Positions 25,337-37,200 are shown, numbered from the stretch's first letter. The stretch: 64,000 nucleotides of DNA from Alphaproteobacteria bacterium (GCA_033344895.1 JAWPMN010000001.1:4100001-4164000), one strand, 5' to 3'. Notes: generated by a model not told the origin, from the sequence alone. Program-made: numbers and translations.

Positions 25337-27673
25337 CTAGCGCGGTGGCGGCATGTCACCGAACAGCAAGCTTCCAGGTATTTCGAAACCGCCGGTTCCC
25401 GTGTCCCCGCCCTGCGGCAGGACGGCAATGGCATCCGTGTCGACGCGTACCGTCTCCGGCACTGTCACAGGCTCCAGCTTTGCGACCGCCGGCCGGACCG
25501 CTTGTCCCGTTGCGGGCGCAGCCTCCGCCACAGCCGGTGTCGGTAGAACCGTCTCAACGGCGGTCGGGACGTCCGCTCGAGGGGCCGATGCGATCGGAGG
25601 GGCCGATACGGTCGGCGCGGCCAAAGGCGATTCCGCCTCCACAGGGCCTTCATCCCTGGTCACGAACAGGTTCTGAACGCGCTCCAGAAGGCTCGGGCCC
25701 GATGATGCCTGTTCATCGCCGGCCAGCGGCAAATCAGCCCCAGCCCCCGCACGTGTTTCCAGGTTGGGCGCGCTTGTCTCAACCGCCGTTGACTGGACCG
25801 CGACGGGTTGCGCTGCGGCCGCCTCTGAAATGACCGGTTCAGTGGGAGCGCTTCCTGCCCCCGGCACGACCGGCTGCGACGCCGGCGAAACATCGACAAG
25901 ATTGGGCTCCACGTTCTGCGGCGGAACGGCGAACTCCCCGGAGAAAAGGGAAGTCCCTGCTCCGTCCTGCGCGACAGCAATGGAATCCGTCGAAAGGCCA
26001 TCGCCGGCTGCTGGCGTCAAGGTTCCGGATTCAGCGGTCGGCGGGGGCACGTCCAATGCCCCGGTTGTCCCGTCGGTCGGCGGCGGTTCGATGACCGATT
26101 CGGTATCCTGATCCGCTTCACTCTCGACATTGGACTCGGCCGGCTGTTCCGTTTCCTGCACCGTCGGCGTTGCATCGGCGGGAGGCGTTTCCGGCGCCGG
26201 CGGCTGAGCCCGATTGAGCGGCGTTGGGGTCTGGGCCTCGATATTCGCGCGATACTGCTGAACGCGCGGATCCGGTTCCGGATCATCGATCTCGCTCGCG
26301 CCGGTCAGATATTCTTCCGGATTCTCGATGATCTGGACATCGATGCCCAGCATGGCCGGCGTCATGATTCCCATGGCGACCGCCAGTTCATACACCGCCA
26401 CCCGGGTATCGTAGTCGGCACGGATCAGGTTCTGTTCCGCCTGAAAAACCTCGTTCTCGGCATCGAGAACGTTCAACGTGGTTTCCTTGCCGGCATCGCG
26501 CAGCTTCTGGCGCGCCGTGAACACTTCCTGCGCAATGGACACCGCGTTGAGCAACAGCTCCTTTCGGTCGCGCGTGTTCTTCAACTTGGTCCAGGCCTGA
26601 CGGACCTGGCGTTCCACCTCACGCTTCGTCCGATCCGCGGCTGACAATTGTTCAATCAGGGATTCCTGCGCGCTGGTGACGGCGGCATCGGTCCGGAATC
26701 CCGAAAAGACCTCCCAGGACATTTCGATCAGGACGGCGGAATCCTTGGACAATCCGCGGGTGCCGCCGACATTGCTTTCATGATCGACCCGGCCGACCAG
26801 ATCGAAGACCGGCAGATAGCCGGAACGCTGTGCTTCGACGGTGAACCGGGCGCTTCGGGCAAGAAACTCGCGGCCCGCCAGCAGTGGATTTTCCTCACGG
26901 GCCGTGAAGATCGCGTCCTCCAGCGTCGGGGGGACGACTTCGCTGGGCGACGGCTCCAACCGCATCTGCGTGATGTCCGGCTCGCGATTGAAATGCAGAA
27001 CATATTCCGACATTGCCTGGCGCAACTGGCCTTCCAGATCGACGCGCTGTTCAATCGCCAACTGCAGGCGCGACTTGGCCTGCAGCACATCCACTTCAAT
27101 GCCCGCCCCGCGCTCGACGCGCTCGGTTTCAAGCTGCAGCTGTTCGCGAATCGTCCGTTCCCGCGCCCGGGCAACCCGGATCAGTTCGTTCAGCCGCAAG
27201 ACATTGAGATAGGACGTAATTCCCTGCAACATGACGGTCTGTACCGTGCTTTCCAGGGCGTAGGTTACGCTGTCCCGTGCCATGCGGGCCGAATCGACAG
27301 AGTTCGGGGTCAGTCCCCCATCATAAAGATTCTGACGAACTTCGATGCCCAAGGCATTGAAACGAACCAGCTCGTTGTCATCGTTCGTGCCGCGTGTCGT
27401 CGGGTTCGACACGATGTTGCCACCGGCGCTGCCGGTCAGGGAGACCGTCGGAAGATAGCCGGAGCGGGAGGTGGTGATCGCCTCGTTCGCGCGGCGCAGA
27501 ATGGCGCGCTGTTCCTCGATCCGGGGGTGTGTCTTGACCAGGTGATAAAGCTCATCCTGCAGGGTCTGGGCGAGACTTTCCTGCGGCAGGGCCATGGACA
27601 TGGCGAACCCGACCGCCGCGGCGAAAATCCCGCCACGGGCGAATACGTTCGTCCATGTTCTGCTATTGTCCAC
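25337..27673 (-). CDS. TolC-family outer-membrane channel with long Pro/Ala/Val-rich C-terminal extension
   Basis: 778 residues, against the 430-500 usual for the family. Residues 1-36 are a signal peptide ending SLAQ. Residues about 40-455 are the TolC repeat pair: LVKTHPRIEEQRAILRRANE, RQNLYDGGLT, then the second half with LARSARFTVEAQRSGYLPVF, QEVFTARQKLRDAGKETTLN and VLDAENEVFQAEQNLIRADY. From about residue 458 to the end (positions 25337 to about 26300) the chain is low-complexity, rich in Pro, Ala, Thr, Val and Glu, with no recognisable domain. By TolC topology this tail would be periplasmic. It is 117 bp after hlyD and 15 bp before the SPOR lipoprotein. The extension looks genuine because no frameshift or stop interrupts it. 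Confidence 0.9.
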   Translation of the reverse strand: MDNSRTWTNVFARGGIFAAAVGFAMSMALPQESLAQTLQDELYHLVKTHPRIEEQRAILRRANEAITTSRSGYLPTVSLTGSAGGNIVSNPTTRGTNDDNELVRFNALGIEVRQNLYDGGLTPNSVDSARMARDSVTYALESTVQTVMLQGITSYLNVLRLNELIRVARARERTIREQLQLETERVERGAGIEVDVLQAKSRLQLAIEQRVDLEGQLRQAMSEYVLHFNREPDITQMRLEPSPSEVVPPTLEDAIFTAREENPLLAGREFLARSARFTVEAQRSGYLPVFDLVGRVDHESNVGGTRGLSKDSAVLIEMSWEVFSGFRTDAAVTSAQESLIEQLSAADRTKREVERQVRQAWTKLKNTRDRKELLLNAVSIAQEVFTARQKLRDAGKETTLNVLDAENEVFQAEQNLIRADYDTRVAVYELAVAMGIMTPAMLGIDVQIIENPEEYLTGASEIDDPEPDPRVQQYRANIEAQTPTPLNRAQPPAPETPPADATPTVQETEQPAESNVESEADQDTESVIEPPPTDGTTGALDVPPPTAESGTLTPAAGDGLSTDSIAVAQDGAGTSLFSGEFAVPPQNVEPNLVDVSPASQPVVPGAGSAPTEPVISEAAAAQPVAVQSTAVETSAPNLETRAGAGADLPLAGDEQASSGPSLLERVQNLFVTRDEGPVEAESPLAAPTVSAPPIASAPRADVPTAVETVLPTPAVAEAAPATGQAVRPAVAKLEPVTVPETVRVDTDAIAVLPQGGDTGTGGFEIPGSLLFGDMPPPR

Positions 27674-27790
27674 CGGCGCCCCTAAAAACCCCCGTCCGGG
27701 ATGCTGCGACGCACAACATCCTGATAGTTCAATCGTCGAATATCACAACAACCGGTGCTCCGCCAGCGAGCGTTTCCGGCGGATGGATCT

Positions 27791-29107
27791 TTACCGCTCT
27801 CTGAACGCTTCGTGCTGTAGTTTGAGCACGGGCTTCACCAGGTAATCAAGCACCGTTCGCGTCCCGGTATGAATATCGACGCTGGCTTCCATGCCGGGTG
27901 TGATCGGAAAGTCACCTTCCCGTTCGCCGAGGTAGGTTCGATCGGTGCGCACGACCACTTCGTAGTAGGTCTCCCCCTTCTGACCGGTGTTGGTACTGGC
28001 GGAAACCCGCTCCACCGCGCCTTCCAGCCCCCCATATCGGGCATAGTCATAGGTCGTGATCTTTACCACGGCGCGCTGACCGGCGGCCACGAATCCCCTG
28101 TCCTTCGGATTCAACCGGGCTCGAATCTCGAGGTCTTCGGATGCCGGGACGATCTCGACAATGGGTTCACCAGGCCGGATCACGCCCCCGACGGTGTTCG
28201 TCTTCAGGTTCTTCACGATCCCGTCGATCGGGCTCTTGATTTCGGACCTCAATGCCTGGTCCGTGGCGGTGCCCATGGTCTCTTTTAACTCAGCGATTCG
28301 CGTCTCGACGGGCACGAGCTCTTCCAATGCGCGCCGGCTGTAGCGCTCCGTCTCCCGTTTACGCTCGGCATTGATCTCCTGCAGGGCGGCCCTGGCGCGG
28401 GGAATCGATTGGTTCATGACATCGATCTGGCCGCGTAGCTGTTCGACCTCGCCCTCGATGGCCACATGTTCCATGCGCGGCGTCAGGCCCTCTGCCAGCA
28501 GGTCGGCGGACATGCTCAGCCGCTGTTCGGCCAGTTTCAGGTCACGCCGAACCGAGGCGATATGTGCCTCCAACTCCGAAATCTCCAGATTCCGCTGCCT
28601 CGCCTTCTCATCCAGCACGGCAAGAGAGGACAGCAAGTCCCTCTTCCGCCCCATATAACTGCGCAGTTCCGCCTCGACCATTTCGGGACGCCGCTCGACC
28701 AGGTCTTCCGGAAAAACGGGTTCCGCGTCGCCCCCTTCCGCCTCGGCTTCCAGCCGTGCCTTCGCCAGCAGCATGCCGTCCAGGCGCACCCTAACCTCCT
28801 CCTGATTGATGCCGGCGCCACCGAGGTTCAGCTGCATCAGCGGCTGCCCCTTCGCGACCGTATCGCCTTCACCAACCAGAATCGCCTCGATCACGCCGCC
28901 TTCCAGATGCTGAACCACCTGGAGCTGCTGCTGCGGAATGACCTCTCCGACCGCCACGGCGACCTCATCGAGCTCCGCCATGCTGGACCAGCCGAGAAAT
29001 CCGACGATCATCAGCCCCGGGCCCCAGGTACAGAATCGCGACCCGCCAACCTTCACACTGGCGCGCAACCCTTCCAGCGGGCTGGGACTGTTGGACAGGG
29101 TACTCAT
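27791..29107 (-). CDS. HlyD/PrtE-family type I secretion periplasmic adaptor
   Basis: 438 residues, typical of type I adaptors. A single N-terminal membrane helix (WGPGLMIVGFLGWSSMAELD) is followed by the first lipoyl half VVQHLEGGVIEAILVGEGDT, a long coiled-coil hairpin of about residues 130-280, the second lipoyl half LRSEIKSPIDGIVKNL and the beta-barrel domain with LNPKDRGFVAAGQRAVVKIT. It ends VLKLQHEAFRER, the standard family ending. It links the ABC protein encoded 21 bp upstream with the TolC channel encoded downstream. Confidence 0.95.
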   Translation of the reverse strand: MSTLSNSPSPLEGLRASVKVGGSRFCTWGPGLMIVGFLGWSSMAELDEVAVAVGEVIPQQQLQVVQHLEGGVIEAILVGEGDTVAKGQPLMQLNLGGAGINQEEVRVRLDGMLLAKARLEAEAEGGDAEPVFPEDLVERRPEMVEAELRSYMGRKRDLLSSLAVLDEKARQRNLEISELEAHIASVRRDLKLAEQRLSMSADLLAEGLTPRMEHVAIEGEVEQLRGQIDVMNQSIPRARAALQEINAERKRETERYSRRALEELVPVETRIAELKETMGTATDQALRSEIKSPIDGIVKNLKTNTVGGVIRPGEPIVEIVPASEDLEIRARLNPKDRGFVAAGQRAVVKITTYDYARYGGLEGAVERVSASTNTGQKGETYYEVVVRTDRTYLGEREGDFPITPGMEASVDIHTGTRTVLDYLVKPVLKLQHEAFRER

Positions 29108-29128
29108 GCCCGGCCCCTCCAGCTTGCG

Positions 29129-30895
29129 TTACTCGGCAGCATGAGCGCCCCCTCCCGAACCCGTAGCCGGCACCGGAGCGCCCTGCCCCTGACCTTGCCC
29201 GCCGCCGGAGAGTTTCGTCATGACGTCCTTGGCCGACCCTGCCAGGGCCACCCGTCCCTTTTCGAGGACCAGTATGGAATCCGCCACGGAAAGCAGGGTC
29301 GGCGAGTGCGTCGATATCAGGATGGTGTGATCCTTCGACATTTCCCTCAGATTGCGCGCCAGCGCCAGTTCGGCCTCGCCATCCATATCGCCGGACGGCT
29401 CGTCCAGAAGCAGCACCGGCGGATCGCCGATCAAGGTTCGTGCCGCGGAAATTCGGCGCTTCTGCCCACCGGACAGGCGCCCTCCCGCTTCGCCGCATTC
29501 CGTCTCATAACCTTCCGGCAACAAGGCGATCGCCTCATGCGCACCGGCACGCTTTGCGGCTTCCACCGCGTCCTCGTCCTTGCCGTCCTCCGATCCCATC
29601 AGGATGTTCTCGCGGATCGATCCCGTGAACATCACCACATCCTGGGGCATGTAGCCGATCCAGCGGGCCAGTTGCCGCCGCGGAAACTGTGCGACATCCG
29701 CGCCATCGAGGAGAACGCGCCCCGATTCCGGGGGGTAGAGCCCCGCCAGGATCTTGAACAGGGTGGTCTTGCCGCTGCCATTCTTGCCGACGATGCAGTG
29801 CAGGCCGTTCGGTCCGATGGTGCCGTCGATCTTATCGATCGCCGCATCGCCCTCCTGGCCGTATCGGAAGACAACCTCTTCCAGCTTGAACTGTCCTTTC
29901 GGCCGTCCAAACGGCAAGGCGGGGATCTGGCCTTCCTCCTCAAGATGCAGGACCTCATCCAGGCGGCGGGCGGCATCGCGGGCGTTCTGCAGCGTCTTCC
30001 ATTGTCCGACCAGACCGGCAATCGGCGCGATCATGCGAGCACCAAGCATGTTCGACGCGATCAGTGCGCCGATCGTCATGCTCTGCTCCAGGATCAGCAG
30101 CGCGCCGACACAGGTCATGGAAACGGTCGTCGCCAGGCTCATCACATGGCTGAGGGTCATATGCGCGTCGCCCGCCGTTCCCCGACGCAGGGACGCCCGA
30201 ATACTGTCAGCATGCCGCGCTTCCCAGACCGGACGGAGACGATCCGCAAGCGCGAGCGACTTTACCGTCGCGCGGGCCGCCACGACCTCGTTGATCAGCG
30301 CCTCACGCTTTGAGCTTTCCGCCCTTTCGTCCTCTGAGAGGTTGGCGGCCGTGGCCCCCGACCGCCATGCCAGCAGGATGAAAAGCGGCAACGCGACCAG
30401 GATCACGGCGGCCAGAGGCGGCGCCAGCCAGAGGATCGCGCACAGGAACAGAACCGCGAAGGGCAGGTCCATCAGCAGTCCCATGGCCGGGCCGGAAAGC
30501 GCCGCACGCACCGCATCGATGTCTCGGAACAGGATCTGCCACGATGTCGATGTCCGCGATTCGAGCACCCGCATGGGCAACCGGACAATCTTGTCGAAAA
30601 GCGACCGCCCGACATCGATGTCAATATCAAGCCCGATCCGCTGGAACAGACGCGCGCGACCAAGGCGCAGCAGTCCGTCGAACACGATCGCCGCCGCCAT
30701 TCCGATAACCAATCCCTGCAATGTCGTCAGGCCGGCATGGAACACGACGCGGTCATAGACCTGCAGCATGAAGATGGGAACGGCGAGCGCCAGAACATTG
30801 ACGAAAAGCGACGAGAACAGCGCTTCGAAGAGCCGCCCCTTGCTGCGGGACAGCGCGTGACCGACCAGCCGTCCAACCCGCCCTTTCGTTGCCAT
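29129..30895 (-). CDS. Type I secretion ABC transporter (fused permease-ATPase)
   Basis: 588 residues from ATG 30895 (MATKGRVGRLVGHALSR); a longer reading to 31093 would add 66 residues of non-family sequence inside the divergent promoter region. There is no C39 or C39-like peptidase domain. The membrane domain begins FVNVLALAVPIFMLQVYDRV, the PrtD/LapB-type signature, with about six helices to residue 300. The ATPase has Walker A GKNGSGKTTLFKIL, signature LSGGQKRR, Walker B VLLLDEPSGDMD and the switch histidine in LISTHSPT. The C-terminus has a Gly/Gln-rich tail. With the HlyD and TolC genes it forms a complete exporter, and the giant divergent gene is the obvious substrate. Confidence 0.94.
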   Translation of the reverse strand: MATKGRVGRLVGHALSRSKGRLFEALFSSLFVNVLALAVPIFMLQVYDRVVFHAGLTTLQGLVIGMAAAIVFDGLLRLGRARLFQRIGLDIDIDVGRSLFDKIVRLPMRVLESRTSTSWQILFRDIDAVRAALSGPAMGLLMDLPFAVLFLCAILWLAPPLAAVILVALPLFILLAWRSGATAANLSEDERAESSKREALINEVVAARATVKSLALADRLRPVWEARHADSIRASLRRGTAGDAHMTLSHVMSLATTVSMTCVGALLILEQSMTIGALIASNMLGARMIAPIAGLVGQWKTLQNARDAARRLDEVLHLEEEGQIPALPFGRPKGQFKLEEVVFRYGQEGDAAIDKIDGTIGPNGLHCIVGKNGSGKTTLFKILAGLYPPESGRVLLDGADVAQFPRRQLARWIGYMPQDVVMFTGSIRENILMGSEDGKDEDAVEAAKRAGAHEAIALLPEGYETECGEAGGRLSGGQKRRISAARTLIGDPPVLLLDEPSGDMDGEAELALARNLREMSKDHTILISTHSPTLLSVADSILVLEKGRVALAGSAKDVMTKLSGGGQGQGQGAPVPATGSGGGAHAAE

Positions 30896-31235
30896 GCCAC
30901 CCCTCGGCCCTGAAAAATACGTCCCGGCAGACCAAGCCGGATTGGATCGGTCTTGCGGCTTCCGGCCACCGACCCGAAGCGGGAGGAGTGTACCGACATC
31001 AGTTACTTGCGTCACGCATCCAGCACCGCGCGGCGTTGGGTGCGTCGGTCCACTGCGCCTCCCGCATGCAATTTTAACCATGATAACTACCACGTAAAAC
31101 TTTCCACAAGGTCACTAAAATGCTAACAATATCCTCAGAGGGGTGAGTACTTTTGGGGTTGTCTCCGCCTGCCGTCGGTTCCACAGGACAGAAGTCCGCT
31201 GAGCCTGCGCCCTTGGAGATCGCCCGGGGAATGAC
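30896..31235. promoter_or_regulatory. 340-bp divergent intergenic region between the exporter operon and the giant adhesin gene
   Basis: No gene is supported here. The central part (about 31066-31130) is distinctly AT-rich compared with its surroundings. It contains TAAAAT (31116-31121) on the plus strand and the same hexamer on the minus strand (31071-31076), possible -10 elements pointing in opposite directions; no convincing -35 partner is seen for either. The giant gene's start has GGGGA (31226-31230) five bases before ATG. This region must hold the control of both the exporter and its substrate; no known riboswitch or CRP palindrome was recognised. Confidence 0.5.
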
Positions 31236-34200
31236 ATGGCCAGGGTAGACTCAACGCCGCCTTCGGGTGGCGAAGCGGCGTCCAGTACAACGCCCCTCAA
31301 GGAATCCGACTCCTCCATGAAAGCGGCCGCGCCCGGTGATCCGGCGGCACAGGAAGGCGGTGCCTCGATCGCGGGCGGCGATGCCCTGATCGGTAATGGG
31401 GCGTCGGACACGCTCGAATTCCTGGACAGTGATTTCCTGAACGATGCCGTGCGCGGTGCGGAGGCCCCTTCCCCGGCCCCGGGCAGCGATGCGACAATCG
31501 TTTCCTCTCTCGACGCCCTGGCCGGCGACGACCTTCACCTTTCCGACCTGTCCTTCGTGTATGAGGGCTCTTTCGTACGTCAGGGATCGGATCTGCTTCT
31601 GGTCAAGCCGGACGGATCGGCCGTCCTGATCGAGAACTATTTTGCGGCCGACCCGCCGCCCGACATTGTCGGCGATTTCGGGCGCCGCCTGTCGCCGGAA
31701 CTGGTCGATTCCTTCCTCATGCCGATGGCACCGGGCCAGACCGCCGCGCTGACCGACGAACAGGTCGCCCAGGCCCAGGGCAACTCCATCGGCACGGTCG
31801 ATACCCTGACCGGGGAAGTCTACGCCATCCGCCCGGACGGCACGCGTGTGCTGCTGCAGGCCGGCGATCCGGTCTTTCAGGGCGACCAGGTGGAGACCGC
31901 CGACGGCGGTTCGCTGAAGATCTCCTTTATCGACGGCACGATCTTCACCCTGGGCAGCGATGCCCGGCTGGCGCTGGACGAGATGGTCTACGACCCGGGC
32001 ACGCAGTCCGGTGAATCCGCCTTTTCCATCCTGAAAGGCGGGTTCCTGTTCGTGTCCGGACAGATCGCCGAAAACAATCCGAACGACATGCAGGTGTCGA
32101 CCCCTGTCGCCACCATCGGGATTCGCGGCACGATCGTTACGGGGGAAGTCGCAGGCCTGCAGACCGCCGATGGCGAGACCTTCCGCTTCACCGTGGTGGA
32201 CGGTGAAATCGCGGTCTCCGCCGGAAACCAGACCATCGTCCTGTCCGACAACTTCTCGACCGTTACCGCGACTGCGGACCCATCGACCGGACAGTTGCGC
32301 GTCTTCGACTTCGTCGACACGGCAGAGAATGTCATCGCCCGGAACTCCAACCAGTTCCGTGCGCTGACCTCCAACGACCTGTCCAACATCGAACGCGCCA
32401 TCGAGACCTCGATCCAGACCAAAACCGGCGCCTCGGTCGACATCGATCTGCGCGGCATCGTCGACAATGTGACGCGGGAGCAGGAATCCGAGGAATCCGG
32501 GGCGGATGTTGAAGAGGAAGGCCCCGATGCACCGGACAGCAACGACCCGGATAACAGTGGGAATGACGATAGTGATTCCGGCGACGAAAGTGACGATGGG
32601 GAATCTGCAGAAGGTGGTGAAAGCACCGAGGACGGAGACATCACCGAAGAGGACCTAGCCGAACTCGAGGACGGCTCCGATGAAACTGAAGAAGGCGGTG
32701 GCGAAAGCGACGACGACGCGGACGAAGACGGCGATGGCGATGGCGATGGAACAGGTGATGTCAAAACAGGAGATGATGACGCAGGCACTGGTTCTGCCGG
32801 TGACGGAAAAGGCGGGGACAAAGGTGATGAAGGCGACGGCGGCGACGGCGGGGATACCGGCGGCGGCGATACCGGCGGTGGCAGCGATACCGGCCTAGGG
32901 GACGTAACAACCGGCGGCCAGAGTTTTACAGACATTAATGTGGAGCAGGCATCCGATACCGGCGAAACCACAATAACGCAACCAACAGGCACCAATACCG
33001 CGTCAACTGAACCCGACACGGTTATCGTGCCAGTGTTGAACAAGCCGATCGACACGACCAGCCCCATCAACATTTCCGATTCGTCCTTTACCACCAGCAC
33101 CGTAGACGGTGTAGAGGTCAAAAGCTTCTCAAACACCACGACGTCACGAAACCTGATTGTCTCGTTTTCGTCCTCCGATTCGAACTTCAACATCGCTACA
33201 GGAACGGGTGCGGATACTGTAACGACAGGCAGTGGTGCGGATACGGTTAACTCCGGCGCAGGGAACGATAAGATCGAGACCGGGGCCGGCAACGATGTGG
33301 TCAATGCCGGGGCCGGAAACGACACAATCGTTGGAGGGCATGGCCAGGGCAATGACGACTATGATGGCGGGACCGGCACCGACACCCTGACCTACGATTC
33401 CGTCACCGGGGAATTCACCGCCGATCTGACGATGGAAATGAACGGGCTGTTGGGAGACAGCACGATCGAAGACGGCACCGCCTCCGTCATCGACAATGAT
33501 ACGATCACCGGAATTGAGGAAGTTCGTCTGGGAGACGGCAACGACATAATCTATGTCAACACCGCCGGCGTGAATGTCGACGGCGATGCCGGGACCGACA
33601 CGATCAGTTTTTCGTCGGGTACGATAACGTCCGATGCCACTTTCTCGTTCGAGACCGGCATTGCGACGCGGGATTCAAACTCCTCGACCTTCACGAATGT
33701 CGAGGCGGTGATCGGCGGCGATGGTGACGATTCCTTCACGGTATCGACCCTGCTTCAATCCGCGTCGGGAGGCAGCGGAACGGACACTCTGTCCTTCGCC
33801 GATTTTGATGACGGCCAGACCTTCACGATCAGCACGTCCGGGATCGATATCTTCGACTCCACCCCGCAGGGTCAGTCGGAAGGCGACATCGGAATCAACG
33901 CGCGTGGTGCAGATTATGACGGGTTCGAGAGCCTGATCGGTACCGATTTCGACGACACCATCCATGCGCAGAACGGTATTCTGTCCATCGACGGCGGCGG
34001 CGGTGACGATCGGCTGGTCGTGGCCGACAGTGCTGGCACGATGACCGTTTCCATCGGCCTGAACGGCGACATTCGGAACGTCGAAACGCTGGACCTGAGT
34101 TCCCTGACCACATCGGTGCTGACCGTCGAACTGACGGCGCAGGATGTGGCGCAGGCGACCAGCGACGGAACGCTCCACATCCTCGGCGCCCCGGAAGCCA

Positions 34201-37200
34201 CCAGCAACATCATCCGGCCCGGAAGCGGATGGGAGCGGGATACGTCCTTGAGCAACGAAGGCAGTGTCGTCCTGACCAGCGGCAGCGCCACACTGATCCT
34301 GGATTCCAATGCCATTTCCGCTGCCTCGAACGGGACAGTGACCTTCACCGGCACCAGCGACAGTTCATGGCAGAACTCCGCGAACTGGAGCAACGAGTTC
34401 ACGGACGACCTCACGCCGACCGCGACCGACCTCGTTGTCCTGCAGAATGCCAGCACGCTGGCGGTTTCCTTCAGCGGCGCCACGGTAACCGTCGGCTCCA
34501 TCGTCGGATCGACCGACGACGGTACGGATGCCCTGACAATCAGCGACGGCGAACTGACCGTCACCAACGGAATTTCGATCAACAATGCCGTTCAGGGCGC
34601 TTCCGACGGCAAACTGATACTGCAGGGCGACAGTTCGGTCGGGACGCTGGACCTGAACGGCGGAGAGCTGGAGATCACCGGTGCGACCGTCACATCCGGC
34701 GGCCTGCTGATTAATGGAAACGCCCAGACTGCCTCTTCCGTCACCGGGACGGGGACGCTGGTTTCGACCGGAACGGTGACCTTCGCGGACGGGCACGATA
34801 TCGATATCAGCGCGACCGTCGACCTGCGCGATGCGGAACTGGTAAACAACCTCGGCACGAACAATGTCTCCGTGTCGGACAGCGGACGCCTGATCATCGA
34901 CGGCGACACCACCTATACCGGTGAGAATCCCAACGGCATTGCCGTGACAATTGGATCGCTGGGCGTTCTGGAAATCGGCGAGGACGGAACCGTCACCCTG
35001 AATGACGGCAGTTCACCGGTCTTCAGTTTCAACGACCAGTCGACCATCGACCTGGACGGGGTCTGGTCCAACGAGGGCACCTTCTCCGCCCTGGCCGATT
35101 CCGCCACGACGACGATTTCCGGGACGGGGACGCTGATCAATGACGGCGAACTGACTTTCAGCCGGGACAATGTTCTTACCGATGTGGAGAACACCACGGC
35201 CGGTGTCATGTCCGTCACCGGGACCGCCATGACAACCGCCTTTTCCGGCGGGCTGACCAATGCCGGAGCCCTTGAAATCGCCGCCGGTGCCACCCTGTCG
35301 AATTCCGCCGGGTTCACCAACAGCGGTAGACTAAACCTGTCGGGTGACCTCACCGGTGTCGGGACACTGACGAACACTGCCACCGGGACGATCGACGGCG
35401 ACGGTGGGGAAATCGCAGGATTCGTCAGAAACCTGGGACGTGCGGAAGGGTCCGGCACGATCACCGGGTCTTTCGATTCCACGGACGGCACATTCTCCCT
35501 GTCCGAGACGTCCTATCGCTTCGAGAGCGGCAGTACCCTGACAGTCGGCGACGATACCAGTGTCGAGGGCAGCTACGGGTCCGTTCAAATCAAGAATGGC
35601 GCCCAGGTTCTCGTGGCGTCTGGCGAAACCTTCGCCCTGCCCGAAGACTCCAGCGAAGGCTCCGACAGCAGCATCCAGTTCGAGGGCGGCTCGACCCTGA
35701 ACCTCGTCGGCGATGCGACGGCATCGGGCAACGCAACCGCCTTCTCCGACTCCAGTTCGGTCACGATCACCGGCAGCGGAACACTGACGAACACCGGGGC
35801 CCTGGGGCTTGACGGCGACCGTCTCGAGGCAAACCTGGATAACCAGGGCCAGCTTGTTTTCGAAGACGATGTAACGGTAACCGGCAGCATCGTGAACGAC
35901 AGTGACACGACACTAGAGAACGATGCGACCCTGACACTGGACGGTACGTTTACCAATAGCAGCAACTTCACCATCAATAACGGCGAGCTGACGGGAAGCG
36001 GCGATTTCCGGAATGATGGCGTGCTTCGGGTTGCCGGCAGCAACGCCGTGCTGGACGATTTCGATCTGGACAGCACGGAAGGCGACATCACGTTCAGCGG
36101 CCTCAATGCGAAACTTCTGGTGTCCGAGGGATCGACCTTCACGGTCGGAGCGGATACCGAAATCAGCGGCGCCGGATCGCTTCAGTTCACGACACAGTCG
36201 AAGCTGAATCTCGCAGATGGAGAACGTTTCGTTTTCGGCGGGATCAGCGGCCCCACCCAGATTCAAAGCACTGAAATCGACATGGATTCCGGCACCGAGA
36301 TCACCGGCGCCGGGACCCTGGTGAACCAAAGCACTTTGGACTTCGACGGTGTCACACTCTCTTCCCTGTCGACGCTGGAGAACGAGGGCAGCGTGACGAT
36401 CGGCACCAACGGCCTGACCATCCGGGGCGAGTTGGACAATGACGGTGGGACGCTGGACGTTGCAAGCGATGCCGCCATTACCCTGGATGCCGGCGGTACG
36501 ACGACCCTTGCCGGTTCGATCGAGCTCAGCGGTGGCGTCGAGATTCAGGGACAGACGACGCTGGACGTGCTGGAGCTGACCGGCCGACTGACCAGCAATG
36601 GCGATACGACCAATCAGGACACGATCAGCGCCAATCTGGTTGTTGCGGAATCCGGGTCCATCGTTGTCGGCGGTTCCAACGGCGAAGACGGCACGCTGCT
36701 CATCACCGGCGATTTCCAGAACAACGGTTTCGTTCAGGTCGATCCCAATCAGAATGTCAATGGCGTCCTGCTGATCGACAATGACTTCACCAATGCCGGT
36801 AAACTGCAGGTCGACAACGCCGCCACCCTTGTCACCGGCGACAGCAATGACGACGGCACGATCGACGGCGGCGGAACGATGATCAACAGCGGCACGCTGT
36901 CTGGTTTCTATTCCGGCACGACCGAAACCGCCGTCCTTCGCCTCGGTTCGATCAGCAATACCGGCGCGATTGAACTGCCCGTCGACGGTCAGAACGGTGC
37001 CGCCCGAATGAATTTCGTGAGCACCCATATCGGCAGCACTTCCGGTGCGCTGTCGATCGGGCTCGGGGCCGTCCTGACACTGACCGGCAGCACGCTCGCC
37101 GTGGGCAGCGGCACGACCTATTCCAGTGAGGGCACGCTGGCAGTCGGCACCGGCAGCGTGCTGGATATCGGATCCGACCACGGGATTACCAGCACGTCGT

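Noticed and set aside
30896-31093. N-terminal extension of the ABC exporter to an upstream ATG
   Set aside because: The extra 66 residues have no family similarity and would occupy the divergent promoter region; MATKGRVGRL at 30895 fits exporter N-termini.
31094-31235. Cyclic-di-GMP (GEMM) riboswitch or CRP site before the giant gene
   Set aside because: Looked for because of the adhesin and cyclase context; neither the GEMM core nor a TGTGA-N6-TCACA palindrome is present.
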